From Argopecten irradians (taxonomy: Eukaryota; Mollusca; Bivalvia; Pectinida; Pectinidae), in contig NC_091135.1 in the NCBI RefSeq assembly GCF_041381155.1, positions 53,457,997 to 53,521,996 on the forward strand: a DNA stretch of 64,000 bases. The letters are read 5' to 3'. This document shows positions 1 through 12,728 of this stretch, piece by piece (within the stretch, counting starts at the first letter, position 1; every line of letters starts with the position of its first letter). The translations under genes were made by a program, and so were the position numbers. Below the pieces are notes generated by a model. That model was not told where the DNA came from. It did no database searches and saw nothing but the letters and a program-made list of their open reading frames with translations.

Positions 1-316
1 AGTCAAGATGACACGTAGTGAGACCGAAAACATATACATAAGTAGTCCTAAATGAACACTCAAAATATACTGTCTATGGTGCATATGTATGTGCAAATTC
101 AATGTTGGTATTTTTGAATACTAAGGTTTGATTTATCCATACCATCAAGTAGTATGTAAATGAACAAAACAACATTTAATTTTCATCGCGGAGTGGTTTT
201 ACTGTTTAGATGTGCACAGGTTCGCCGAGCATACCTAAGAACGCTGTTTCACAACATCAATTATAAAATTATATTGAGTAATTGCGTTTGATTATGATAA
301 CCAGTCCCATACTTAC

Positions 317-3300
317 ACGATTCGTCTGACGACTCATGAGGATAGGACGAGCAGGTCTCCTTCAGCACTACTGCCATCCAACTAATGGAAGTGGCTTGGT
401 CGTGAAGTTTTCTCTTATCTAAAATATCTTTATCAAAACCGCCATTTTTCAAATATTTCAAATTGTCATAGAACTCTTCAGATGCGAATTTAAAAATAAT
501 ATCTTTATAACGTTTTATAGCTTTTTCTAAAATAACACAAGAATAGTTTTCTACTTTTATATCAAATGAATGCTGGTCTATGAGATAGACTTTTTCTTTG
601 TCTGTCCTGTAATGTTGAGGTAGAGGCCATGGCTGTCCATGTGTGGCGCGGGGAGCTCTACGGAGCTTGAAGGCGGGTCCGCGGACACTTTTGAATTGTA
701 GACTGAAATCTGTGTAATCCCAGTCGATGGAAACGTTGTTTTCGGTCTCCTTGCTTTTCACAGTATGAACATATTGCTGTCTATACTTATCTGAAAATAG
801 CGAATTCAGAATTAAATGTAATTTAAAGTATATCGTGAAAGCGATATAATAGGTCAATTCTAAAAGCTCTGTTTCCCTTACCAGCATGATTACACGTACA
901 CTAATTATTACTAATTACTAATAATGTACATCAAATGACGTCTGCAACAAACACCTATGTTTCAAATCACATATTTCACGCTGGAATTCATTTAAATGCG
1001 AAAACACGCCGTCATGCCATTATACTTTCAGAACACCGTAATTATCAAACGTTCTATTTGAAATATACCTCCTATTTTGATGCTCGAACATTTTTTTTAA
1101 AATATGAAATAAACTACAGTGTATTTGAAATAAACAACACCAAACGTCATAATCATGTATAACATAGAAGCCTCTGATTCCAATGTTCGACTACTCATCA
1201 TCTAGGAAACACCCTGCAGGAAATCTTTAGGTCACCATCCTCCTTATAGTTTAATAATTAATAATCATTAACTTAACAGTAACAATGAATATGGGTTACA
1301 CGGATGTCGTCTAAAGATCTAAATGCAAGAGAATTGAGAATTACTAGAATTCGCAGTTCGATCTTTTCGCGAAATTGATACTGTACGACAACGACCAAAA
1401 CGGTGTATGTAGTATTCAGGAAATAATATATTTAAGAGGTCGTAAAGTACGAAGTACACAAAGACCCGTGTACTATTGCAGCATCAGACAAATTACCTAC
1501 GGTGGACGACCCAGTTTATAGAGGGCAAGTATTAAGTATTTATCACATAACTTTCTCTTATTGGTGACACAATTCCCATCACACATGTATAATACGACTA
1601 ACATCATCAATCGTCATACAACCTATCATATTACGGTATTTATCACCAGTTCCGTAATATTCAACGCAAACCCACTCTTTGTTGTGTCACAACAGTATCA
1701 AAGTACAACTAAGTGTATTCATCATGCAAGCGAATCTTCCTTTAAGAGCATTACATTTGTATACTATAACTTACCACTGAGATAACACGTAATCAATGTG
1801 TTAAAAAAACACACGATTTTCAAAGACAAAGTAAATCCGTAAAGATCTATCTATGTCGGTATCCGACCAGTAGAATAAACTCATAAAGCCCGGTTATGTA
1901 ATGAAAATATTAACATGGAGTGAGAATAAAAATCTTACCTTTGTTTCCGTATATACTACTTAAAAAGAAAACAGACGATTGGGCCAGTTACATTTTGTGT
2001 GCCTTTTTTACAGCCCATTATCGAGAAAACTAAAGATTCATATTACTAGTAGCACATTGCAAATACAAACATCTGTATACTTTTCATAAGTGTCTCATAA
2101 GCCGATATCGGCTGAACATCTTCAAAAAATTGACACTAAAATAAAATATTGATTGATTGATTGATTGATTAATTGATTGAACGTCATATTGACTAATAAT
2201 AGTAACGATTTTAATTTCCACTTTTCCAATATTTATGTGAATGTTAATGTTTTGGTACATTGACCTACATTTTACTTTCCACTTTTCCAATATTTATGTG
2301 AATGTTGATGTTTTGGTACATTGACCTACATTTTAATTTCCACTTTTCCAATATTTATGTGAATGTTGATGTTTTGGTACATTGACCTACATTTTAATTT
2401 CCACTTTTCCAATATTTATGTGAATGTTGATGTTTTGGTATATTGACCTACATTTTAATTTCCACTTTTCCAATATTTATGTGAATGTTGATGTTTTGGT
2501 ACATTGACCTACATTTTAATTTCCACTTTTCCAATATTTATGTGAATGTTGATGTTTTGGATACATTGACCTACATTTTAATTTCCACTTTTCCATATTT
2601 GTGAATGTTGATGTTTTGATACATTGACCTACATTTTAATTTCCACTTTTCCAATATTTATGTGAATGTTGATGTTTTGGTACATTGGCCTACATTTTAA
2701 TTTCCACTTTTCCAATATTTATGTGAATGTTGATGTTTTGGTACATTGACCTACATTTTAATTTCCACTTTTCCAATATTTATGTGAATGTTGATGTTTT
2801 GGTACATTGACCTACATTTTAATTTCCACTTTTCCAATATTTATGTGAATGTTGATGTTTTGGTACATTGACCTACATTTTAATTTCCACTTTTCCAATA
2901 TTTATGTGAATGTTGATGTTTTGGTACATTGACCTACATTTTAATTTCCACTTTTCCAATATTTATGTGAATGTTGATGTTTTGGTACATTGACCTAGTG
3001 TTTTTACTTCTACGAGAAAATAAAGTTTGAAATTGTAAAGTTGTAAACTTCAGCTACCAAATCCGATATGGCATTCTTACGAATACAGATTTAAAGTTTA
3101 TATCTAATTCTAATATTTTATTTGTGTGACGTTAATTTGATTTTTCTATGTCGATAAGTATAATTTGCGACGTTTGGTCCTTACACAATATTTGATTGAT
3201 AAATATGTACTTACGTATATCGAGTCTGGTTCTGTTTCTGTTGTATCTTAATGAGGAGTAGTTCCCTCTCCTGGGCCCCACTATGTATACCGGCCTCTCT

Positions 3301-3374
3301 TTCTGGACATTGTAGGAGTATACCTTGACCAGGAGAATGGTAATCCATGTTAGCGTTATAACTAGGTCGTTCAT
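317..3374 (-). CDS. Lysosomal beta-hexosaminidase, first two coding exons (gene continues off the left end)
   Basis: Two exons, 3215-3374 and 317-790, join in phase 1. Exon 1 ends at a GTAAGT donor, exon 2 begins after TTTTCAG, and exon 2 ends at another GTAAGT in phase 1. Exon 1 starts with a signal peptide (MNDLVITLTWITILLVKVYS). Exon 2 carries hallmarks of the N-terminal domain of the family: PWPLPQ (about residues 107-112), a short hydrophobic strand, then C..ILEKAIKRYKDIIF (about 138-152). It ends in a cysteine plus YP and SDES, which precede the catalytic barrel in this family. Known role: removal of terminal N-acetylhexosamines from glycoconjugates in the lysosome. The glycosyl hydrolase 20 barrel and its Asp-Glu pair are not in the window. 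The subunit type (HEXA or HEXB like) cannot be told. The intron holds a 61-bp tandem array. Confidence 0.85.
890..2147 (-). other. Hexosaminidase intron 1, 3' part
   Basis: AT-rich intron sequence between exon 2 and the tandem array. I read both strands and found no exon-like open frame with splice sites and no clear repeat. Confidence 0.6.
2148..2181. repeat. (ATTG)n microsatellite
   Basis: About eight ATTG units with one interruption, inside the hexosaminidase intron just before the 61-bp array. Confidence 0.9.
2211..2996. repeat. 61-bp minisatellite, 13 copies
   Basis: The core CACTTTTCCAATATTTATG recurs every 61 bases from 2218 to 2996. Twelve copies are close to identical and one (about 2583-2640) is shortened by a few bases. 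The array lies within the hexosaminidase intron. The high identity implies recent expansion or homogenisation. Confidence 0.95.
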
Positions 3375-3554
3375 CTTCTACTATCCCATCCTGATTCTAA
3401 GCCGGAAAATAGAAAACAAGAATTGAGTGGTTTTTCATTTGTGGTATTGTTTTAACCACAGTAACAATGCAACTTTATGCTGATTTTTAACAATTTGAAC
3501 AAAACATAAACATGATGGTTAATATTTTATCGGTATATCTGTATTGAAAAAAAT

Positions 3555-3724
3555 GTCGTTATAGCGACTTCGTATGTCGTAATAACGACTTAGTTATGTC
3601 GTAATAACGACATAGTATCTCGTAATAACGACTTAGCTATGTCGTAATAACGACTTAGTTTGTCGTAATAACGACTTAGCTATGTCGTAATAACGACATA
3701 GCTAAGTCTTAATAACGACATAAT
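3555..3724. repeat. 22-bp palindromic tandem array upstream of the hexosaminidase start
   Basis: Eight units of 21-22 bp, each with the self-complementary core GTCGTAATAACGAC (stem GTCGT/ACGAC, loop AATA) followed by a TTAGCTAT-like spacer that is itself partly palindromic. It lies 181-350 bases 5' of the hexosaminidase ATG, so it is in the promoter or 5' leader region. Confidence 0.9.
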
Positions 3725-3992
3725 ATCTTTCCATCTAATCGAAAAATTCCGATAAAACAAAGTATGTTTAATGCCGTTTCAGACAAACTAACTTTCAGTA
3801 GACGGTGACCACAGTTATCAGAAGAATACATACGCTTCAGTGAGGTAAGACTTTCTAATAGGAGGACCTATGACGTTTTAATTATAATTTTACAATTGTG
3901 ATATCATGCCATTTTGAATAAAGTTCGAAGTCAATTCTCAATACATGAAAATTGCGTAGTATTTAAACCAGCCGAGATAGTACATATTATGT

Positions 3993-4036
3993 AGTTTTGT
4001 TGACGCAGTGACGTCACAAGCTTGTATTGCATCGAA
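3993..4036 (+). repeat. Fragment of the CRE-bearing dispersed element
   Basis: TTTTGTTGACGC, then GTGACGTCAC, then a GCTT..ATTGCAT tail. The same order of motifs is seen at 5459-5500 and, reversed, at 47020-47075. I therefore read it as a piece of the dispersed family at 4898 and 46991. Confidence 0.45.
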
Positions 4037-4897
4037 TAAATAGAGGTTACACAATGAGTGGTTGTTGAATATTGAATATATTCCATACAAATGAGTTATT
4101 TTTTTAAAAGTTACAAAAGACACGACGATGACGTGACACTGAGAAATAAGTGGTTAGGTCAAAGTTCACCTTGTCAGCCAATCAGAATGCGTACAGAGTT
4201 TACACAATGTTAATCAACAGCTGCAATGTTTATTCAATGTCCTGAGAGTTGAATAGTATTCAACTACCCGCTGCTGTGAGAAAATATAATTCCCGGTATC
4301 ATCTACGAATAACCACTAACATACCACAGCCTTCCAAAATACCAACAAAAACAGCAATTCACGCTACATATACCTAGCGGATACCATCCTCTGTTTAAGA
4401 CAAAATTGCCAGATGAAGAAAGATCAACTGTACTTTGTGACAAACCATGTGACGTTCTGATACGTCCGCTGTTTCCCCAGCTGTACTCTGCTCCGTTGGG
4501 AAGAGGAGAGGACAGTTTGACCTCTATTGATCTATGTCCAGGAAATCGGTTTCCATTTATAATTTATTGCTTATTATCGGCTAGAGGAGACTGCTAACTC
4601 AATTATTATATAAATAGGTACTAAGTGTAGTATTACTTAAGTATGATTAATATCGTTGTACACGACGCATAACACACAGGAATGCCATAACTATTTTCGG
4701 TACTTGACACTTTGTAATCGTTGACAACAAAAGTGAACAAATACCATGTGCACTGAAGTAAGCTAGGTACAAGTATATGATGTCAAATAAAATGTTTTCG
4801 CCCACAGACTAAGTACTGTAAACGTAGAACTGTACGCGATAGAGGATTTAAGCTTATTACGCAAATGTTTCCTCCACGAGTGATATTTGGTATAGAT

Positions 4898-5526
4898 TAT
4901 AAGACTTTTTCATATGTGAAGGATAAGGATATTTTACTTGAAGTTACAAAGTGTTGTAAAACCCGAGGCTTGCCGAGGGTAGAATATCCCTATTCTTCAT
5001 ATGAAAAATGTTTTCACACGAAAAAGTATTTTTCTCTCATACCTCGACGTTTTGTCACAAATTTACAAAGAAAACCGCAACTGCAAGTCGAATCTCCATA
5101 CATGAACATTGCATGATATATTTAACGAAAATCACCACCATTGAAAAGTTTGAGCTTTTTATTTCAATTCAATATAAAAATATTAAAAATGACTAATTGT
5201 GTCATGAAAAAAAAACCTGTTACTGTGCCCTATATGGCATTAAGTACTGAATGTGCATGCATCAAAAGCATAAAAATAATTATTCCATACGAAATTTTGT
5301 GCTTATTAGACACATATAAACACGATTAAACTGTACATTTTACATCAGTTATAGTTCTAATAATGGGTAATATTTATGTTCTGCCGGATGTAGAGAATCT
5401 TTAAATAACATTTATTGAGAAAATAATAATTAAATAACATTTATTGAGAAAATAATAATTTTGTTGACGCATAGAAGTCACGAAGTTATAAATGTAATGC
5501 AGCCTCATCATCAGGCGACACGAGTG
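4898..5526 (+). mobile_element. Hairpin-bearing dispersed element, copy 1
   Basis: Begins with AAGACTTTTTCATATGTG and holds an imperfect hairpin (about 4898-5063) whose arms contain GGATA.GGATATT and its complement AGAATATCCCTATTC around GGCTTGCCGAGG. It ends with the TTTTGTTGACGC...ATTGCAT-like block and AGCCTCATCATCAGGCG. A reversed second copy lies at 46991-47408. No coding capacity, so it is a non-autonomous element of unknown class. A 29-bp tandem duplication interrupts this copy. Confidence 0.6.
5401..5458. repeat. 29-bp direct duplication
   Basis: Two adjacent identical copies of a 29-bp AT-rich unit beginning TTAAATAACATTTATTGAG, starting at 5401 and 5430. Confidence 0.9.
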
Positions 5527-8500
5527 AATTGCAATAAGAAAAATAAACCTATGTTGAGAAACGTTAACATGTGTATTTATTGCGAAAATAAAAACATCTC
5601 AAAGTATGTACACATGTTAATCGCGATATGAAGCACTAGAGAATATTCCCACATTTACAGTACTTAACGTATGATGAAGTGGACTTTAACATTACTTTGA
5701 TTCAGCGATAGGCATATTGACTATAGATGTCGAGATTTGACCTTCTATAAAAATGAAAATGATCGGAGATAGTTGAAAAAGATCAAGTTTTCATGTGACT
5801 TCTTAAGGCGAAATGAAATATAAAATCTGACAAAAACAACAAAACAAATCAAAATAAATGGCTGATAAATAAATCAATACTGTGTACATATGCACTTTTC
5901 AACAAATCGATAACCAGTCCTATCGTGGAATCTCTGGTCTTACGTAAATCCTTATATAACACTAATCTATTCAGGTTTCTAAGAAAAGCTGATAAGAACG
6001 AAAATCAAGTTCAAAGCTATATGTTGTAAGCTGCCAAACCTTATCAGATCGGCCGCTTAATGGTAAGCAAACGCGACGGTTTAAATGATTAACGCAGTTG
6101 GATTGAGCTTGATGTTCAGATAACCATGAATCGCTCAGGTTCGTGTGCTGCAGCATTACGTGTTGTGCACTGGTTTGTTGTCATGATTAATGGCTGCCTG
6201 TTCCCGTTCACACATCCAAGCTCCTGATTCTCTTTGTTTACACCCCTCATACTTAATGACCTTGGGCAGCAATGTACTATGTTAAACAAGAGCGAACTAT
6301 TCCCTTCACAACCATGCAACAACATCATCTGTACAAATTCGCCAGATATGTCGTAACTCTTTGATGGCGTTAAATTAGACTACATGCTTTTGTCATCTTG
6401 GAAATTATCCAGATTATTTATGATTATCAAAGCGCACAGAAAGCTTACAAATGTTATATGCTTACATACACACATCACTTTATGTAACATCACGATAGAG
6501 ACAACTATGTTTTTGTACATAATGTTTTCTTTTTCATTGCTAACGTTCGCTGACCACAAAGGTCCACAAAATATGTGAAAGTTCGTATTACTCACAAGAT
6601 CTTCACCTTTTCTCCAAGACTGCTAACATGAATGATTTGAATGCATGCTGTCATGTTGAAGTAAAGATATCTATTTCTTTAACACATTGGATCCAATAAT
6701 ATCAAACTTAGGGCACTTGCAACAAATAGCTAGAATCCTTCTACCATTATTAACTTTGATGTGTTGGAAAACATAGATACTAAATATATACTTACAACTA
6801 CCGAATAAACATGATCCGTGAAATCAGCGTGAAGATTTACAGTCCTATGATGAAGTACAATCTTGAAATGTTTTTAAAGCGATTTCCGGTATGCTGGACA
6901 GCGAGATCATTCACAGTGGTCAGTGACTAAACACAGCTGCCGACTGTAAAGTTTGTTTATCATCCGATGGTCAAGAATCCCTGCAGCGTTCAGCGGACTA
7001 ATCGTATTTAGGGATCCAGATCTGTAGGTGATTAGTGGGCAGCACAGGGATATAGTATCCTCCCGCTCGGACTACACCCCTCATGTATATATACTACCGA
7101 GCAAGCGAACACGTACGGTAATAGTGCAATGATGTGCCCTTTGTGTTCATTGACAAAGCTTGCATCGTGAATAATTAAGGGTTCGTATTAGTTCTAATTA
7201 TCAAAGTTGTTATTTATTATCTTCATTTATTACTTGAATACCATTTAAACGATGTATTATGTGGAAGTGTGGAGTAATGAAAAGACAACATTACTCTGCT
7301 TTTGAGTTCAAATTACGGTTAAGACTTCCAGCGGTTGCTGGTTTTACACTAAAGAATTTAGTGTCTGATCACATAATATTATCCATGAAGTCATTCATTC
7401 GGAGATTATGCTTGTATGTTTATACAAAAGAACTCATACTTTTTTTTATAATCAAAATAAATTCTGTGTTATATCAAAAGAGACATAACATTTCATAGAA
7501 CTGACGATTTAAAATCTTTGACTTGTACATGCATGTTTTCACATTCATATTAAAACAGACCATATAAAATAAATAGGAAAATGTCGTTAATTGCATTCTT
7601 GGATAACCTATTGATATCTGTCCAGTAGTTTAACTTATCAATAACTAATAGATACCTTGATCTTGTTGCTATATTTACATTATATATACAATGTATATTC
7701 CAGTTTTGCTCTGATGAATGAGTCGTTATCCCTCGCCGTTAATTATTAATTAGACATTCATGTGTCAGGGGTGTACTTGAAACGAGCACCTATCCTCACT
7801 ATCCGATTAAATGTATCCTTCGTCAACTCACCTGTCTTATCATTCTTATCGTCAATAGACAACAGGCAGACACAGACATATTAACATCGGTTTGATTTCC
7901 CTTCGGAAATATCAAATCGTACATACCATCCCGAACATCGACAGGGTTGCTCACCAAAGCTACCAACGCCATATGTTTTTACAATAAATAGCATTACCTC
8001 GTCACCTAACTGTCAGAGTGTCGGGGTTCACGGGAAATAACAGGCCTCCAACGTTATACATAATATATCAAAGTACAATGATAATATAAACTTATTTATA
8101 GCCCTCACAAAAGAGCCAGGTATAAATAGCATACATTTATTATCTTCCCAATTACTACATGTATTACCCCTAATAATTCCTGCAGACGCGAGAAATTACA
8201 AGTTATTTACTGTGTGGAAAGGTATCGATTTTGTTGTGTATTTATGAATGGCATTTAGTGCAATTTGTTGATTTATAACCCTGGACCAAGTACTGTAATT
8301 AAGATCAGTACAAGGAAAGATTTACATCAACGGCATGCACGTTTTACTTTATTTCATTCGTTGAACGATTACTCGTTTGAATTACGTTACTTTAACGGCT
8401 TGAGGTTTGCATGAACGCCTTATTTAGCCTTAAACGAGATCATAAATGTTTTAGCTGTAAAACGTATTGTACATAGTTTTTTAAAAACATTTACCTCTAC

Positions 8501-8570
8501 GTTATTTACTCTATATATATTTACTTTTTAATTGACTAGCTCCCTACTTTTTTCCAAAATCCTCGCTCAG
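5527..8570. other. Intergenic stretch without recognisable genes
   Basis: AT-rich sequence on both strands. All open frames are short, lack splice context and resemble no family I know. No clear tandem repeat was seen. Confidence 0.5.
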
Positions 8571-8576
8571 CTGTGT

Positions 8577-8740
8577 GTTAGTCTTTCGAACTAACATACC
8601 CCTAGAAGCTAGCACACACCTTGACTCGGCTATTTCCGTTTAACCAATCAGATTCGAGGTCGGCGGGACTTGTTTCCGATCACGCCATCAGTTGCTAGGC
8701 GGCGTAACAATTGGGGGGAGCTAGTTTCCGATCACGCCAA
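8577..8740. promoter_or_regulatory. GC-richer island with CCAAT box and a repeated 16-mer
   Basis: A short hairpin GTTAGT(CTTTCGA)ACTAAC (about 8577-8596) is followed by CCAATCA (about 8644) and two copies of GTTTCCGATCACGCCA at 8672 and 8724, 52 bp apart. It stands out from the AT-rich flanks. It could be a promoter or part of a repeat; no gene start is recognised beside it. Confidence 0.3.
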
Positions 8741-8987
8741 TATTGTGAAATATTGAGAAATCATAACGGAATCAAATTATAACCTGCGGTTTGAATAGAA
8801 GCAAAACAAAACGGACATGGAATCACAATTATCATCTCGGAATAATTTGAATGTTTGAAGCTATGATTATGCAGATCTATTGCAATGTAAAATTCTTTCA
8901 ATCTATAATAACCATGGCCGTACGCGACAGGAATATATACCGTATGAGAGAAATATACTAATCATAGCTTTTGTATGTATCGGTATA

Positions 8988-10812
8988 CATGTCCCTTAGC
9001 AGACCCTATAGCTGTGTACCAATGTCCCCTTACAAATCCTATAGCTGTGTACCAATGTCCCTTAGCAGAACCTATTACTGTGTACCAATGTCCCCTTACA
9101 AATCCTATAGCTGTGTACCAATGTCCCTTAGCAGAACCTATTACTGTGTACCAATGTCCCTTACAGATCCTATAGCTGTGTACCAATGTCCCTTAGCAGA
9201 CCCTATAGCTATGTACCAATGTCCCCTTACAAATCCTATAGCTGTGTACCAGTGTCCCTTAGCAGAACCTATTACTGTGTACCAATGTCCCTTAGCAGAC
9301 CCTATAGCTGTGTACCAATGTCCCTTAGCAGACCCTATAGCTGTGTACCAATGTCCCTTAGCAGATCCTATAGCTGTGTACCAATGTCCCTTAGCAGACC
9401 CTATAGCTGTGTACCAATGTCCCTTAGCAGACCCTATAGCTGTGTACCAATGTCCCTTAGCAGACCCTATAGCTGTGTACCAATGTCCCTTAGCAGACCC
9501 TATAGCTGTGTACCAATGTCCCTTAGCAGACCCTATAGCTGTGTACCAATGTCCCTTAGCAGACCCTAGCTGTGTACTAGTACCAATGTCCCTTAGCAGA
9601 CTCTATAGCTGTGTACCAATGTCCCTTAGCAGAAGCTAAAGCTGTGTACCAATGTCCCTTAGCAGACCCTATAGCTGTGTACCAATGTCCCTTAGCAGAT
9701 CCTATAGCTGTGTACCAATGTCCCTAAGCAGATCCTATAGCTATCACAATGTCCCTTAGCAGACCCATTAGCTGTGTACCAATGTCCCCTAGCAGACCCT
9801 ATAGCTGTGTACCAATGTCCCTTAGCAGATCCTATAGCTGTGTACCAATGTCCCTTAGCAGACCCTATAGCTGTGTACCAATGTCCCTTAGCAGACCCTA
9901 TAGCTGTGTACCAATGTCCCTTAGCAGACCCTATAGCTGTGTACCAATGTCCCTTAGCAGACCCTATAGCTGTGTACCAATGTCCCTTAGCAGACCCTAT
10001 AGCTATCACACCCTATAGCTGGTACCAATGTCCCTTAGCAGATCCTATAGCTGTGTACCAATGTCTCTTAGCATATCCTATAGCTTGTGTACCAATGTCT
10101 CTTAGCAGATCCCATAGCTGTGTACCAATGTCTCTTAGCAGATCCTATAGCTGTGTACCAATGTCCCTTAGCAGACCCTATATCTGTGTACCAATGTCCC
10201 TTAGCAGCTGACTCAATAGCTCTGTACCAATGTCCCTTAGCAGACCCTATAGCTATGTACCAATGTCCCCTTACAAATCCTATAGCTGTGTACCAATGTC
10301 CCTTAGCAGATCCTATAGCTGTGTACCAATGTCCCTTAGCAGACCCTATAGCTGTGTACCAATGTCCCTTAGCAGACCCTATAGCTGTGTACCAATGTCC
10401 CTTAACAGACCCATAGCTGTGTACCAATGTCCCTTAACAGACCCTATAGCTGTGTACCAATGTCTCTAGCAGATCCCCATAGCTGTGTACCAATGTCCCT
10501 TAGCAGACCCTATAGCTGTGTACCAATGTCCCTTAGCAGATCCTATAGCTGTGTACCAATGTCCCTTAACAGACCCTATAGCTGTGTACCAATGTCCCTT
10601 AGCAGAAGCTAAAGCTGTGTACCAATGTCCCTTAGCAGACCCTATAGCTGTGTACCAACGTCCCCTAGCAGATCCTATAGCTGTGTACCAATGTCCCTTA
10701 GCAGACCCTATAGCTGTGTACCAATGTCCCTTAACAGACCCTATAGCTGTGTACCAAAGTCCCTTAGCAGACCTTATAGCTGTGTTCCAATGTCCCGTAC
10801 CAGATCCAGTGA
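8988..10812. repeat. 33-bp minisatellite, about 55 copies
   Basis: The core CCCTTAGCAGACCCTATAG plus CTGTGTACCAATGT recurs every 33 bases. Since 33 is a multiple of three and the unit has no stop in several frames, it reads as repeated MSLSRPYSCVP or YQCPLADPIAV on plus and GHWYTAIGSAK on minus. Small indels (near 9570, 9745, 10010, 10085, 10210 and 10410) keep shifting the frame. The first copies alternate two variant units (CCCCTTACAAATCC and CCCTTAGCAGAACC). There is no recognisable non-repeat protein domain at either end. I read it as non-coding satellite. Confidence 0.93.
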
Positions 10813-11080
10813 CAGTATATGATGTTTACAAGATGTATTACGGACACCGGTGGTTTCCTGGACTAGTAATGACCAGTTTTACATCAAATCCACAAGTAGA
10901 GACACGTGCTATTTTATAATAGATATAGGAAATTCCAAAAAAGATAAACCTATAAGAGTAGAAATTCATTGGTATAAGTAATAAAGAGTTTGTTCTCTCT
11001 GATATCAATTTTTTCTATCATTCGTTTTACTTTTGTAAGACTTTCTGTGTAAACCAACAACAAATTGCAGTCAGGTTTAG

Positions 11081-11311
11081 GAAACCATTGACAACTCCCC
11101 AAAGCTCTGTTCATTATCTGTCAATAATGTATATGATTATTTTAAAAACCTTAGAAATGGCAACCATAATGATGATGGCGAGTTTGATGTGACAAATATA
11201 CTAGATGAACAAAATAATATGACATTTAGCGAACCGATTTCGGAAGTAGAACTAATAAAGGCGATGAAAAAAATGAATCAAATGGTTCAAAGTAATATAG
11301 AACCGAACTGA
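11081..11311 (+). pseudogene. LINE reverse transcriptase fragment (linker before the RT domain)
   Basis: About 75 codons are open in one frame, reading VYDYFKNLRNGN...DDGEFD...NNMTFSEPISEVELIKAMKKMN. A YF..L phrase, then FSEPISEVEL..A...M, matches the stretch just before the K.APG.D motif of non-LTR retrotransposon polymerases. It ends before that motif. It is a short fragment with no other part of the element next to it. Confidence 0.55.
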
Positions 11312-11387
11312 ACTGTACCCACAGTTTGGGTAACTCGAGATGATATATGACGAGTGTTGGATGCCGAGTACAATTATGAGATAAATT

Positions 11388-11464
11388 GGAAATACATGCT
11401 TAGTATCTTACAATACAATGTTTATTTTGGTGCGAGACTTAGGAAAGCTGAGATGACGAGAATA
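11388..11464 (+). mobile_element. Half copy of the hairpin MITE seen at 44199-44368
   Basis: AAATACATGCTTAGTATC, then TTATTTTGGTGCGAGAC and GAAAGCTGAGATGACGAG, match the reverse complement of the right arm at 44290-44357. The partner arm is missing. Confidence 0.7.
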
Positions 11465-11769
11465 CAGTTGTATATCTAAATAAAACGACACGTGGATGGT
11501 TAATGGCAGCCTACATAGATGAAACAGATTGTATTCATGTAAAACCTGTCTTCACTTACAGCGACACAGTTTTGTGTCATTTTTTCGTGTTTATTTGCCG
11601 CCGCCGACCAGAGCACACAGACCACAAAGGTCAATCTGGGGTCAACATCCGCTTCAGATAAAACATCGTCGTTATGTTACCCCCAGGAAACTTTTCCTGG
11701 AAAAGTACATTATAAACAGCGATATATCTATTCTTGACTAAGTTCCTTTTTATGTAGTTTAAGGATCCG

Positions 11770-11895
11770 TCAAGTTCATGTAAAGATGTACCTATATTAT
11801 TAGGCTTTGTTTTTTTTTATATATATATATTAGGAAACAAAAAATAAAATAAAAAAGCCTAATAATATAGGCAGGTTTGATTTGATGAACTTGAT
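11770..11895. mobile_element. Palindromic MITE-like element
   Basis: Inverted arms share TCAAGTTCAT at the outside and CCTATATTATTAGGCTTT inside (left 11770-11810, right 11853-11895), around a T/A-rich loop. The arms differ by a few bases, which is typical of an old hairpin MITE. Confidence 0.7.
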
Positions 11896-12728
11896 TGATT
11901 AAAATGACACAACATTCATTGAATAAGCCGTGCAAACTTTTTGGTGAAATGATATTGACCTACATGGATATACGCAAATGTATTTTAGCTTCACTGAGCT
12001 CTCAAAAAAGATATTTAATCGGACAGACTAGATACAGCTATAAATATAAACTATGCACTGGTACCCCTAGGTGAATGAAAGGGCAATGCAAAATGTTGAT
12101 ATATGTAAAGTTACAAGATGTCCATACTTTTAAATTTTAAATATTGGATATGTGTCCAATCAGAATAAATGTTAATATGATTGTTAAATAGAAAAGTAAC
12201 GAAAATCATTTTGATTGGAGCACTTACCAACGCTGTTGAGTAGCGTTTGTAACTAAGCTCACAAATATTTTTTTTAAATGCAGTACTGTGACCTGTGTAT
12301 AACACCACAACATCAATGTAAGAGTGAATATATTGTTTTTATTTTTATTTTGTAGAATTTGTTTTATGTTTAACAGTGTCTCGTCAGAGTCATATAGATG
12401 GATGTTGGTAATACTTTTAATTGTATTTTATACGTTTGAACGTTCTATGTACATATTGTATACTTAGTTAGTTTGTTAGATGTTAGATATTGTTTTTTCC
12501 ACAAACTAAACTACACGGTTCTGTCTGTAGATTTCGGCAATTAGCGACAATGCGCCATGCGTTTCTTTGGTCGTAGACCAATCCAACTGAAAGCAATAGG
12601 ATATAGATATACATGTAGAACATGGGCTCGTTTGTGTTCGAGGGCGAAAACATTTCAAATGGGGAGTAGTTTAGCAGGGTACGTAGCGATACGGTCGTTT
12701 TCTAACTTCGGTCAAGAGGAAATTTACC
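11896..12728. other. Intergenic, no supported gene
   Basis: AT-rich sequence. Open frames are short and show no domain or splice structure. Confidence 0.5.

Noticed and set aside
2211-2996. CRISPR-like array
   Set aside because: The units are contiguous with no unique spacers; this is an ordinary minisatellite in an animal intron.
4008-4017. CRE site as a hexosaminidase promoter element
   Set aside because: The same palindrome sits at the same place in another copy of a dispersed element (47041), so its presence here is better explained by the repeat.
8971-9639. 222-codon repeat frame in the 33-bp array
   Set aside because: Several frames on both strands are equally open and indels shift them along the array. 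No unique protein sequence flanks it.
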